Shown here piece after piece: positions 1-8,294 of a DNA stretch of 64,000 bases (within the stretch, counting starts at the first letter, position 1; every line of letters starts with the position of its first letter). The notes under the pieces were generated by a model. The model had not been told where the DNA came from and did no database searches. It worked only from the letters and a program-made list of their open reading frames with translations. The position numbers and the translations under genes are program-made. The DNA is from Yeosuana aquiaggeris (GTDB lineage: Bacteria > Bacteroidota > Bacteroidia > Flavobacteriales > Flavobacteriaceae), in NCBI RefSeq assembly GCF_044003965.1, contig NZ_JBAWKC010000004.1, positions 1 through 64,000 of the forward strand. Reading direction: 5' to 3'.

Positions 1-1446
1 CAGGCTACTGATATTAGTGCGCTTACCGCTCCTGTATTATGTGATGGTGGTGCTACTAGTGTAACTTATAATATAACGGACTTATGTGAGTCTGGTCAGG
101 ATACGGCTACATTTACGGTAACTCCTGCAACATCTGTTTCTTTTGATCAACAAAATCTTCCTACAGACATTGCTGTTGAATGTGATAGTGTGCCAGAAGC
201 AGAAATTCTTACAGCTTCAACAAGTTGTGGAAGTGTAGATGTTATTTATAGTGAAGAAAGAACAGACGGAAATTGTCCTTCTTCATATGAATTAAAAAGA
301 ACATGGACAGTTAATGATAATTGTGGTTCAACTATAGCACACACTCAGATTATAATTGTTTCTGATACCAAGGCCCCTGTAGCTCCAAATGCTCCTGCAA
401 ATATTACATTTGAATGTATAGATGATGTTCCTGTAGCCGGAAATTTAACTGCGGTAGATAATTGCGCAGGTAATATTACTGTAGGCGGTGTGGATACTTT
501 AGATAATTCAAATCCCTGTAATGTTATTATTACTCGCACATGGACCTTTACTGATGATTGCGGTAATACAAGCTCTGTGGTTCAAACTATAACCGTTATA
601 GATACAACCGCACCTGAATTAACTTCAGATTTAGATACAGACCTTACAGTAAGCTGTTCAAATGTTCCAGAGATACCGAGTCTTAAGTTTACAGATAACT
701 GTTCTTCAAATGTAGATGTTGTTTTTGATGAAACAAATTCGTTTGATGAAGCTATATTGGACGATTATGAAATAATTAGAACATGGACAGTAAGTGATGC
801 CTGTGGAAATAAAAACACGTATACACAAACATTGCATGTAACATTAGATGAAGTTATTACTGAAATAACTGCCGGTGACAAATGTTATGATGATGGTATT
901 GTCAATTTAAATGATTATTTGCAAACGACCAACTTAACAGGCGTTTGGGAAATGCTTGAAGGAAATACAGACGCAACTCTTGAAGGTAATATATTTAATC
1001 CTACATTATTAGAACTGAGTTTAGATTTCAAACCAGGAACTGGAGGAATTGATTACTTATTCAAATATGCCACAACTGATTTTGGATGTGTTAGTGTGAC
1101 CTATGTCTCTATGAATATTAACGCTGAGTGTACTGTATTACCTTGCGGTAGCGAAGACGTTATTATATCAAAAGCAATTACACCTAACGGAGATCAATGG
1201 AATGAAAACTTCGAAATTAATGGAGTTGAATTGTGCGGATTTGTAATAGATGTGAAAATATTCAATCGTTGGGGTGCGCTAGTATTTGAATCCCATAATT
1301 ATCAAAACGACTGGAATGGTAAAGCAATGTCTGGAGCAATTGGTAATGCTTCGAAATTACCTAACGGAACCTATTATTACATTATAATTTTAAAAGACAG
1401 TGGATTGAATCCTTTTACCGGACCAGTTTACATCGGAACCAAATAA
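1..1446 (+). CDS. Gliding motility/T9SS repeat adhesin, CHU_C-type C-terminus (5' partial)
   Basis: The frame is open from base 1, so only the last 481 residues of a larger secreted protein are present. It is built from Ig/HYR-like repeats of about 80 residues. Each carries an R-T-W-T-(V/F)-x-D-x-C-G core (near bases 298, 535 and 778) followed by a D-T-x-A-P stretch and a V-x-C-x-x-x-P strand. The last ~85 residues (TPNGDQWNE, IFNRWGALVFES, LPNGTYYYII) match the gliding-motility C-terminal domain that directs type B T9SS cargo. In this family such proteins are exported across the outer membrane with the help of a PorP/SprF protein, and one follows 11 bp downstream. Paired cysteines in the repeats suggest disulfides. 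The ligand is unknown. Confidence 0.85.
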   Translation, partial: QATDISALTAPVLCDGGATSVTYNITDLCESGQDTATFTVTPATSVSFDQQNLPTDIAVECDSVPEAEILTASTSCGSVDVIYSEERTDGNCPSSYELKRTWTVNDNCGSTIAHTQIIIVSDTKAPVAPNAPANITFECIDDVPVAGNLTAVDNCAGNITVGGVDTLDNSNPCNVIITRTWTFTDDCGNTSSVVQTITVIDTTAPELTSDLDTDLTVSCSNVPEIPSLKFTDNCSSNVDVVFDETNSFDEAILDDYEIIRTWTVSDACGNKNTYTQTLHVTLDEVITEITAGDKCYDDGIVNLNDYLQTTNLTGVWEMLEGNTDATLEGNIFNPTLLELSLDFKPGTGGIDYLFKYATTDFGCVSVTYVSMNINAECTVLPCGSEDVIISKAITPNGDQWNENFEINGVELCGFVIDVKIFNRWGALVFESHNYQNDWNGKAMSGAIGNASKLPNGTYYYIIILKDSGLNPFTGPVYIGTK

Positions 1447-1457
1447 AACAGTAACCT

Positions 1458-2384
1458 ATGAAACTCATTAAACATTATATAGTTGCTTTGGCGTTGTTTA
1501 GTTGTAGTGTGGGAATTGCACAACAGTTACCGCAATTCACACAATACATGTACAACACAATCTCTATAAACCCTGCTTATGCAGGAAGTAGAGAGGCATT
1601 AAGTATTGTTGGTTTACACCGAAGCCAGTGGGTTGGCTTCAAAGGTGGTCCTATTACACAAACTCTTTCTATTCATACACCTCTTAGGAATGATAGAATA
1701 GGTTTAGGCCTTTCTTTTATAGAAGATGATTTAGGACCACAAAATTTCTCATATCTATATGGCGACTTTTCATATACTATTCCAACTGGAACGGATTCTA
1801 GATTGGCATTTGGATTAAAAGCTGGGTTTACTGGGTTTAGTTTTGATACTGAATTTAGACTTGATGACAGTAATATTAATGATCCACTTATTTATGGTCA
1901 AGAAGATCGTTGGAGTCCAAATATTGGTGCTGGTGTATTCTGGCATTCCAATAAATGGTATTTAGGTTTATCAGCTCCTAGAATTTTAAATACAGACTAT
2001 AATACAAGTAAAGATTATGCTGCTTTAGAACGTATTAGCTATTATTTTACAGGTGGTTATGTCATTGACTTAAATAAAAGTGTGAAATTGAAACCGGCAT
2101 TCTTAGTTAAGGCTACTAATGGAGCTCCTGCTTCCTATGATTTAACGGCTAACTTCTTATTTAATGAGAAATTATGGCTAGGTGGTTCTTATAGAATAAA
2201 TGAACAAACCTCTGCAATTGGTGGTATTGTAGATTTTCAAATATCCAGACAATTACGCATTGGTTACGCGTATGAAAAACCTATCTCAGATATTGCCAGT
2301 TATACTTCCGGAACACATGAAATACTGTTAATTTATGAGTTTAAATTCTTAAGTTCTAAACTAAAATCACCTAGATACTTCTAA
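1458..2384 (+). CDS. PorP/SprF family T9SS outer-membrane protein
   Basis: 308 residues with a signal peptide ending near residue 21 (GIAQQ). The family hallmark follows directly: QFTQYMYN, NPAYAGSREALS, then LHRSQWVGFKGGP. The remainder alternates aromatic and polar strands as expected of an outer-membrane beta-barrel. In Flavobacterium johnsoniae, SprF is needed for secretion of the SprB adhesin, and paralogs sit next to other type B cargo genes. Here the gene lies 11 bp after the adhesin and 11 bp before a PorE-like gene, so the three are probably one operon. It most likely serves the adhesin encoded immediately upstream; that pairing is inferred from position. Confidence 0.93.
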   Translation: MKLIKHYIVALALFSCSVGIAQQLPQFTQYMYNTISINPAYAGSREALSIVGLHRSQWVGFKGGPITQTLSIHTPLRNDRIGLGLSFIEDDLGPQNFSYLYGDFSYTIPTGTDSRLAFGLKAGFTGFSFDTEFRLDDSNINDPLIYGQEDRWSPNIGAGVFWHSNKWYLGLSAPRILNTDYNTSKDYAALERISYYFTGGYVIDLNKSVKLKPAFLVKATNGAPASYDLTANFLFNEKLWLGGSYRINEQTSAIGGIVDFQISRQLRIGYAYEKPISDIASYTSGTHEILLIYEFKFLSSKLKSPRYF

Positions 2385-2395
2385 TTAAAACAATT

Positions 2396-4312
2396 ATGAA
2401 ATTTAAAAATCACATATTAGTTGGTGTCCTGTTAATGGTCAATGTCTTTGTATTCGCTCAGTATGGGAAACAAAAAAAAGCAGATATCCTATTTAATAAA
2501 TTTTCATTTGTTAAAGCGGCGAATGAATATAGAGAACTTATTGAAAACAATTATAATAAAGATTATGCAACAAGACGTTTAGCAGATTGTTATGCCTATT
2601 TAAGAGATCCAAGAAATGCCGCTAGATATTATAAAAAAGCTGTTGAACAAGTTAATGTGCCTATTGAGTATTATTATAGTTACGCCCAAGCCTTAAGAGG
2701 AATCAAAGATTATAAAAACTCTAGAATTTGGTTGGAAAGATTTAAAGATTCCGGAGGGGTTATTAATGCTAATGATTTTGAAAAGGATGTGAACTTTATT
2801 ACGAGTGTTTTTAATGCTAAACAACAGTATTTTTTAGATAAAGTAAGGTTTAATTCAAAATTTAGTGACTTTGGCGCATTTGAACAGAATGGTAAAATTT
2901 ATTTTGCTTCCTCCAGAGATGAAGGTGTTTCTGTAAAGCGACTTTATGGCTGGAATGAACAACCGTTTTTAGATGTATATGTAGCTGATGTTGGAACCAA
3001 AAGAAATGTAGATCATACTGCCAAATTAAAAGGCGATGTTAACTCCATATATCATGATGGTCCAGTTACCATTACAAAAGATGGGAACACCATGTATTTC
3101 AGCAGAAATAACATTGATGAACATGGTCTTTCAAAAGATAAAAAAGGTATTAGCAATATGAAAATTTATAGAGCAACCTTAAGAGATAGTATTTGGACCG
3201 ATATTGAAGATTTATCTATTAACCATAGTGAATATTCCACACAGCATCCTGCCTTAAATAAAGATGATTCTAAATTATATTTTTCTTCAGATTGGCCTGG
3301 AGGTTTTGGAGGTTCTGATATTTATGTAGTAGATATAAAGGCAGACGGTACTTTAGGAGTACCAACGAATTTAGGAAACGTTGTCAATACAAAAAAATCT
3401 GAAGGTTTTCCATTTATTAATAATGAAGGCACACTTTTCTTTTCATCAGACGGGCATCCGGGACTTGGCCTGTTAGATATTTTTGGTACTATTCAAGGTG
3501 AAAATGACGAATTTGTTGATGTCATAAATTTAGGAATCCCAATTAATTCAAATAAAGACGATTTTTCATTTAGCATGAATCCTAATGGGATTACAGGCTA
3601 TTTTGCATCCAATAGAACCGGAGGTCGCGGTGATGATGATATTTACGCCTACCACAGAGTTCCAACATTACAAGTTGAAGGTATAGTAAGTGATGCTATA
3701 AATACCAAACCTATAGCTAACTCCATTATTACATTATTTAATGATAAAGAAGAACAGATAGCGTATATGGTCACTGATGAAAATGGTTTTTATCAAATAA
3801 ACATTGACAGAAATCAAGATTATAAAATTGTTGGAAGTCAGATAAAATATATAGATGATTACAGGACCTTTACTTCAAAGTATTTACAAACTGAACTGAC
3901 AACCATTACGGCTAATTTGTTATTAAATCCAGTACAGGATGTTATAAAACTTGCTGAATTAAATACCATTTATTTTGATTATGACAAACATAATATTAGA
4001 AAAGATGCCGCCTTGGAACTCGATAAAATTGTGAGTTTAATGCAGAATGATTATCCGGATATGGTCATAAGAATTGAATCACATACCGATTCAAGAGGAG
4101 AACTGTCTTATAACGATAAGTTATCTATTGACAGAGCTAATTCCACTTATGAATACTTAATATCAAAAGGAATTAATCCATCAAGAATAACAGAACATGA
4201 AGGTTTTGGTGAAAGAAGGCTGACTAATGGTTGTGAAGATGGAGCAAAATGTGAAGAAAAAGATCACCAGTTAAATAGAAGAACTCAATTTATTGTTGTT
4301 AAAATGGAATAA
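2396..4312 (+). CDS. PorE-like OmpA family protein (TPR, beta-propeller, OmpA), copy 1
   Basis: 638 residues. A signal peptide ends near residue 21 (VFAQ). A TPR-like helical region follows (about 25-130), then PD40/WD40-like propeller blades (about 160-420, with repeated FASSRDEG, YFSRNN, LYFSSDW, LFFSSDG and GYFASNR). Next comes a carboxypeptidase-regulatory-like domain (about 427-515) and a C-terminal OmpA peptidoglycan-binding domain (about 525-638). The OmpA core IESHTDSRG keeps the conserved H-T-D, and the later arginine is present in SIDRANST. The same domain order is known for PorE of the Porphyromonas T9SS, which links the machine to peptidoglycan. It probably anchors the export module encoded by the two upstream genes to the cell wall. 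Confidence 0.88.
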   Translation: MKFKNHILVGVLLMVNVFVFAQYGKQKKADILFNKFSFVKAANEYRELIENNYNKDYATRRLADCYAYLRDPRNAARYYKKAVEQVNVPIEYYYSYAQALRGIKDYKNSRIWLERFKDSGGVINANDFEKDVNFITSVFNAKQQYFLDKVRFNSKFSDFGAFEQNGKIYFASSRDEGVSVKRLYGWNEQPFLDVYVADVGTKRNVDHTAKLKGDVNSIYHDGPVTITKDGNTMYFSRNNIDEHGLSKDKKGISNMKIYRATLRDSIWTDIEDLSINHSEYSTQHPALNKDDSKLYFSSDWPGGFGGSDIYVVDIKADGTLGVPTNLGNVVNTKKSEGFPFINNEGTLFFSSDGHPGLGLLDIFGTIQGENDEFVDVINLGIPINSNKDDFSFSMNPNGITGYFASNRTGGRGDDDIYAYHRVPTLQVEGIVSDAINTKPIANSIITLFNDKEEQIAYMVTDENGFYQINIDRNQDYKIVGSQIKYIDDYRTFTSKYLQTELTTITANLLLNPVQDVIKLAELNTIYFDYDKHNIRKDAALELDKIVSLMQNDYPDMVIRIESHTDSRGELSYNDKLSIDRANSTYEYLISKGINPSRITEHEGFGERRLTNGCEDGAKCEEKDHQLNRRTQFIVVKME

Positions 4313-4376
4313 CCTATAATTTCAAAAGAACTTATTTTAAAAAACCTTGGTCTTTTTAAATTGAAACTAATACCCC

Positions 4377-6290
4377 ATGAAATCAAAAACACACATACTA
4401 ATCTACATTATTGTTCTGATTAACTTTACAGTCTTTGCTCAATATGGTAAGCAAAAAAAAGCAGATAGTTTATTTAATAAATTTTCATTTGTAGATGCAT
4501 CAGAGGTATATAAAGACTTAATTGAAAAGGATTTCAATAAAGACTATTCTGTTAGGCAATTAGCTGATAGCTATGCCTATATGAGAAATCCAGATAGTGC
4601 GGCAGTATATTATAAGAAAGCTGTTGAACAAAATAATGTACCTACAGAATATTATTATAAATATGCACAAGCTTTAAGAGGCATAAAAGAGTATAAAGAG
4701 TCTAGAATATGGTTGAGAAAATTTAAAGATGCCGGTGGTAAAATTGATAATAATAAATTTTTAAAAGATGCAGATTTTATAACTACCATTTTTAACACAA
4801 AACAACAGTATTTTTTAAAAGATGTAAAGTTCAATTCTAAGTTTAGTGATTTTGGTGCTTATGTTCATAATGGTTTAACTTATTTTACCTCATCTAGAGA
4901 TGAAGGTGTATCTACCAAACATATATATGGCTGGAATAAAGAGCCTTTTTTAGATATCTATGTAAAAGCAGAAAATGATACTATAGTAGATCATAAATCA
5001 AAAATAAAGGGTAAAATCAATTCAACATACCATGACGGCCCTTTAACTATGACTAATGATGGTAAAACCATATATTTTTCAAGAAATAATTATAATAAAA
5101 ATGGTTTAGCAAAAGACAAAGCAGGTATTAGTAATTTAAAAATTTACAAGGCCTCTTTAATCAATGGCATTTGGGATAATATTGAAGAAGTTCCTTTTAA
5201 TAATGATGAATATTCGACCGGTCATCCGTCATTAAATAGTGATAATACAAAATTATATTTTGCTTCAGATAGGCATGGAGGTATTGGTGGATCAGATATT
5301 TATTATGTAGATTTAAAAAGTGATGGCACTTACGGAGACCCACAAAATCTTGGAAATGTTGTCAATACAGATAAAAATGAAGTTTTCCCTTTTATAAATA
5401 ATGAAAACGTTTTATTCTTTTCTTCAAACGGGCATCAGGGATTAGGCTTATTAGATATATTCGTCACCACTAAAGACCAAAATGATATAATAACTGGTGT
5501 TTTAAACTTAGGAGTTCCTGTAAACTCTAGTAAAGACGATTTTTCATTTTTTATGAGTGAAGATGGAACCAGTGGTTTTTTTGCATCCAATAGAGATGGA
5601 GGCGTTGGTAGTGATGACATCTATGCATACAACAGAATTTTACCTTTAAAAGTTGAAGGCACTGTTACTGATATTATCAACAATAAACCTGTTATAGGTG
5701 CAAAAATCACCATATTTGATGCAAATAATAATCAAATTGCCTATTTAGAAACGGATGAAAATGGTCATTACGAAATTAATATTGATAGAGATGCTGATTA
5801 CAAAATTGTAAGTAGCCAAACAAAATATGTTGATGATTCGAAAACGTTCACCTCTAAAAACGTTCCAAAATCAACGACTAGTATTACTACTAATTTATCA
5901 TTGAACCCAGTACAAGACGTTTTTGTCTTGGCTGAATTAAATACCATCTATTTTGATTTTGAAAAGTATAATATTAGAAAGGATGCCGCATTGGAATTAG
6001 ATAAAATAGTAAATATGATGCAAAAGGATTATCCTAATATGATTATTAGAATTGAATCGTACGCAGATTCCAGAGGCACAATAAAATTTAATGATTGGTT
6101 ATCACAGGCTAGAGCTAAGGCTACCAATGATTATTTAATTTCAAAAGGTATTGATGCTTCTAGAATTACAAAATATGAAGGATTTGGTGAACGAATATTA
6201 TTGAATGGTTGTGATGGCAGTATTAACTGTGAAGAAAAAGACCATCAGTTAAACAGACGTACAGAATTTATTGTGATTCAAATGCAATAA
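4377..6290 (+). CDS. PorE-like OmpA family protein, tandem copy 2
   Basis: 637 residues, colinear with the preceding gene over its whole length (TPR, propeller, carboxypeptidase-regulatory-like and OmpA domains) and clearly a tandem duplicate. It is separated from copy 1 by 64 bp without an obvious terminator. A signal peptide ends near residue 21 (VFAQ). The OmpA core reads IESYADSRG, so the usual His-Thr before the peptidoglycan-contacting Asp has become Tyr-Ala, while the Asp and the later Arg (QARAKA) remain. Peptidoglycan binding is therefore likely kept but may differ. A strong terminator follows. Whether the copies are redundant or serve different cargo cannot be read from the sequence. 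Confidence 0.87.
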   Translation: MKSKTHILIYIIVLINFTVFAQYGKQKKADSLFNKFSFVDASEVYKDLIEKDFNKDYSVRQLADSYAYMRNPDSAAVYYKKAVEQNNVPTEYYYKYAQALRGIKEYKESRIWLRKFKDAGGKIDNNKFLKDADFITTIFNTKQQYFLKDVKFNSKFSDFGAYVHNGLTYFTSSRDEGVSTKHIYGWNKEPFLDIYVKAENDTIVDHKSKIKGKINSTYHDGPLTMTNDGKTIYFSRNNYNKNGLAKDKAGISNLKIYKASLINGIWDNIEEVPFNNDEYSTGHPSLNSDNTKLYFASDRHGGIGGSDIYYVDLKSDGTYGDPQNLGNVVNTDKNEVFPFINNENVLFFSSNGHQGLGLLDIFVTTKDQNDIITGVLNLGVPVNSSKDDFSFFMSEDGTSGFFASNRDGGVGSDDIYAYNRILPLKVEGTVTDIINNKPVIGAKITIFDANNNQIAYLETDENGHYEINIDRDADYKIVSSQTKYVDDSKTFTSKNVPKSTTSITTNLSLNPVQDVFVLAELNTIYFDFEKYNIRKDAALELDKIVNMMQKDYPNMIIRIESYADSRGTIKFNDWLSQARAKATNDYLISKGIDASRITKYEGFGERILLNGCDGSINCEEKDHQLNRRTEFIVIQMQ

Positions 6291-6314
6291 AATTTAAACT
6301 AAAATAATTTCAAT

Positions 6315-6346
6315 AAAAAACAGGTAATTTAAATTACCTGTTTTTT
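6315..6346 (+). terminator. Rho-independent terminator of the T9SS module
   Basis: A perfect palindrome with CAGGTAATTT/AAATTACCTG as its core is flanked by six A's and eight T's. It lies 25 bp after the second OmpA gene. Its symmetry means it could stop transcription from either side, but no gene converges on it from close by. Confidence 0.85.
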
Positions 6347-6439
6347 TTGGTTGGTTAGTTATCAGTCCTTTTGCTTTTTAGCTTATAAGGAAATCGCTGC
6401 TAATATATTCTAAAGTATCATTAATTTCATTAACAAATG

Positions 6440-7018
6440 TTAAGGGTTAATGTTTAGTGTTTTTCTAATTCTACTTAATTGAACAGGAGTTATACTTAAA
6501 TAAGAGGCAATTTGATATTGCGGAATCATAAAATCTATATTAGGAAGTCTTTTTTTAAGCTGCAGATAACGTTGTTTTGCATCCATAGAAATAAGTTCAA
6601 GTTGTCGTTCTTCATAGGACATAAATATTTTTTCTAATATCTTATTATATAAATTACTTATCTCAATATCCTGTTGACAAAGACTGACTATTTCATTAAA
6701 ATCAATTTCATATAACTTACAATCAGTAAGTGTTTCATAGGTTAATTTTGAGGGTTGTTTTTTGATTATGGACGTAAATGAACCAACAAAACTTAGTGGC
6801 ATAAAAAAATTCTTGTTATATTCCTTTCCGGATTCAGAACTTAAATAAACACGCATAAGCCCAGAAACGAGCAAATATATTTTATTAGCTACCTCACCGG
6901 CCTTAGCCATAGGAGTATTAGCTTCTACAACTTTAAACGACGAAATCTTTTGAAGCTTCTCAAAAGTTTCTTCAGACACAGCGATAAATGAATTTAAATA
7001 TGAGAGAGTCGGATTCAA
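6440..7018 (-). CDS. Crp/Fnr family transcriptional regulator
   Basis: 192 residues. The N-terminal part (about 25-115) reads as a cyclic-nucleotide-binding-type beta-roll (KAGEVANKIYLLVSGLMRVYL). The C-terminus ends in a helix-turn-helix (residues about 163-190: IPQYQIASYLSITPVQLSRIRKTL). The phosphate-binding G-E-x(7)-R-S/T motif of true cAMP receptors is not visible at the expected place (LSFVGSFTSIIKK), and there is no FNR-type cysteine cluster. The ligand is therefore unknown. This form is common in Bacteroidota. It is a single gene, 89 bp downstream of ackA on the same strand. Possible targets include the CRP-spaced palindromes upstream of pckA in this window, but that link is speculative. 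Confidence 0.88.
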   Translation of the reverse strand: MNPTLSYLNSFIAVSEETFEKLQKISSFKVVEANTPMAKAGEVANKIYLLVSGLMRVYLSSESGKEYNKNFFMPLSFVGSFTSIIKKQPSKLTYETLTDCKLYEIDFNEIVSLCQQDIEISNLYNKILEKIFMSYEERQLELISMDAKQRYLQLKKRLPNIDFMIPQYQIASYLSITPVQLSRIRKTLNINP

Positions 7019-7068
7019 ATGGATTTGTAAATTATAATGCTTAGGAAGGCACAGCTAATTTACATTAA

Positions 7069-7086
7069 ATTTCTTATAAAAGAAAT
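7069..7086. repeat. Short inverted repeat between ackA and the Crp/Fnr gene
   Basis: ATTTCTT and AAGAAAT form perfect 7-bp arms around a 4-base centre. It lies after ackA and before the regulator on the minus strand. It could be a weak terminator for ackA or an operator for the regulator gene. The stem is A/T-rich and there is no clean T-tract, so neither role is secure. Confidence 0.35.
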
Positions 7087-7107
7087 ATGTTTTTAAATCG
7101 AAGTTAT

Positions 7108-8292
7108 TTATCCCATTAACTTATAAGATTGTCTAGCTATTTCAATTTCCTCATTTGTAGGTATCACTAAAATTTTTACTTTTGAATGCATGGAACTCAC
7201 ATCTGTAATTTCACGTGCTTTAACGTTATTTTTCTCCTTATCTAGCTCTATTCCTAAATAATTCATATTCTCACAAATCATTTTGCGAATTAAAATAGAG
7301 TTCTCTCCTACTCCAGCTGTAAAAACAATAGCATCCAAACCATTTAAAACGGATGCATATGATCCAATATATTTCTTTACCCGATAGGCAAACATGAGTA
7401 AAGCTAATTGACAATTCTCATTTCCTTTAGCGGCTTCTGCTTCTATATCTCTTAAATCACTAAATCCTGTTAGACCTTGCATGCCGCTTTTCTTTTGCAA
7501 TAGTGTATTCACTTCATCTAAAGAATATCCTAAAGAATTTACCAGATAAAAGATGACGGATTGATCAATATCACCACTTCTGGTACCCATGATAAGACCA
7601 TTCATAGGTCCAAAACCTAAGGAGTGATCCACACTTTTTCCGTCTTTCACTGCCGTAATACTGCACCCGTTGCCTAAATGTATAGTAATTAACTTTGAAC
7701 TGTTATTTGGCAAGGTTTCTTTTGCTTTTTCAGAAACATATTTATGACTCGTGCCATGAAAACCATAAAGACGAATTTTTTTCTCCGTCAGAAATTCATT
7801 GGGAATAGCATATTTATAAGCCTCAATAGGTATAGTTTGGTGAAACGCCGTGTCAAAAACTGCAATTTGAGTGGCAGATGGGAATATGGCTTCCGACACT
7901 TCAATACCCTCATAATTGGGAGGGTTATGTAAAGGAGCCAAAGCAAACAATTCTTTTATTTTATCTTTTACAGATTGATTAATAATTACCGTTTCTGAAA
8001 ATGTACTTCCGCCGTGAACTACACGATGGCCTACCGCATGAATTTCACTTTCATCTTTAATCACACCAACTTTAGCATCCATCAATAAAGCAGCCACCTT
8101 TTCAAGACCCACTTTATGATTAGGAACTTCAGTTACATTTTCTGTTTTATGAGTGTCTGTTTTATAATGTATTTGAGCGTTATCTAATCCAATTCTTTCT
8201 ACCATTCCAGAACAAATTATTTTTTCGTCTGGCATTTGTACTAATTGATACTTTATGGATGAGCTTCCTGAGTTTATTACTAATATATTCAT
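7108..8292 (-). CDS. ackA: Acetate kinase
   Basis: 394 residues, normal length. It converts acetyl phosphate and ADP to acetate and ATP, reversibly. Visible signatures are NSGSSSIKY (residues 7-15), GHRVVHGG with Arg90, FDTAFH with Asp147, GFHGTSHKYV, HLGNGCSI, the MGTRSGDID loop, FTAGVGENS and the C-terminal NEEIEIA glutamate region. All catalytic positions are present. The start lies 2 nt after the stop of pta on the same strand, so the two are co-transcribed and form the substrate-level phosphorylation route from acetyl-CoA to acetate, which may also run backwards for acetate use. Confidence 0.97.
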   Translation of the reverse strand: MNILVINSGSSSIKYQLVQMPDEKIICSGMVERIGLDNAQIHYKTDTHKTENVTEVPNHKVGLEKVAALLMDAKVGVIKDESEIHAVGHRVVHGGSTFSETVIINQSVKDKIKELFALAPLHNPPNYEGIEVSEAIFPSATQIAVFDTAFHQTIPIEAYKYAIPNEFLTEKKIRLYGFHGTSHKYVSEKAKETLPNNSSKLITIHLGNGCSITAVKDGKSVDHSLGFGPMNGLIMGTRSGDIDQSVIFYLVNSLGYSLDEVNTLLQKKSGMQGLTGFSDLRDIEAEAAKGNENCQLALLMFAYRVKKYIGSYASVLNGLDAIVFTAGVGENSILIRKMICENMNYLGIELDKEKNNVKAREITDVSSMHSKVKILVIPTNEEIEIARQSYKLMG

Positions 8293-8294
8293 AC

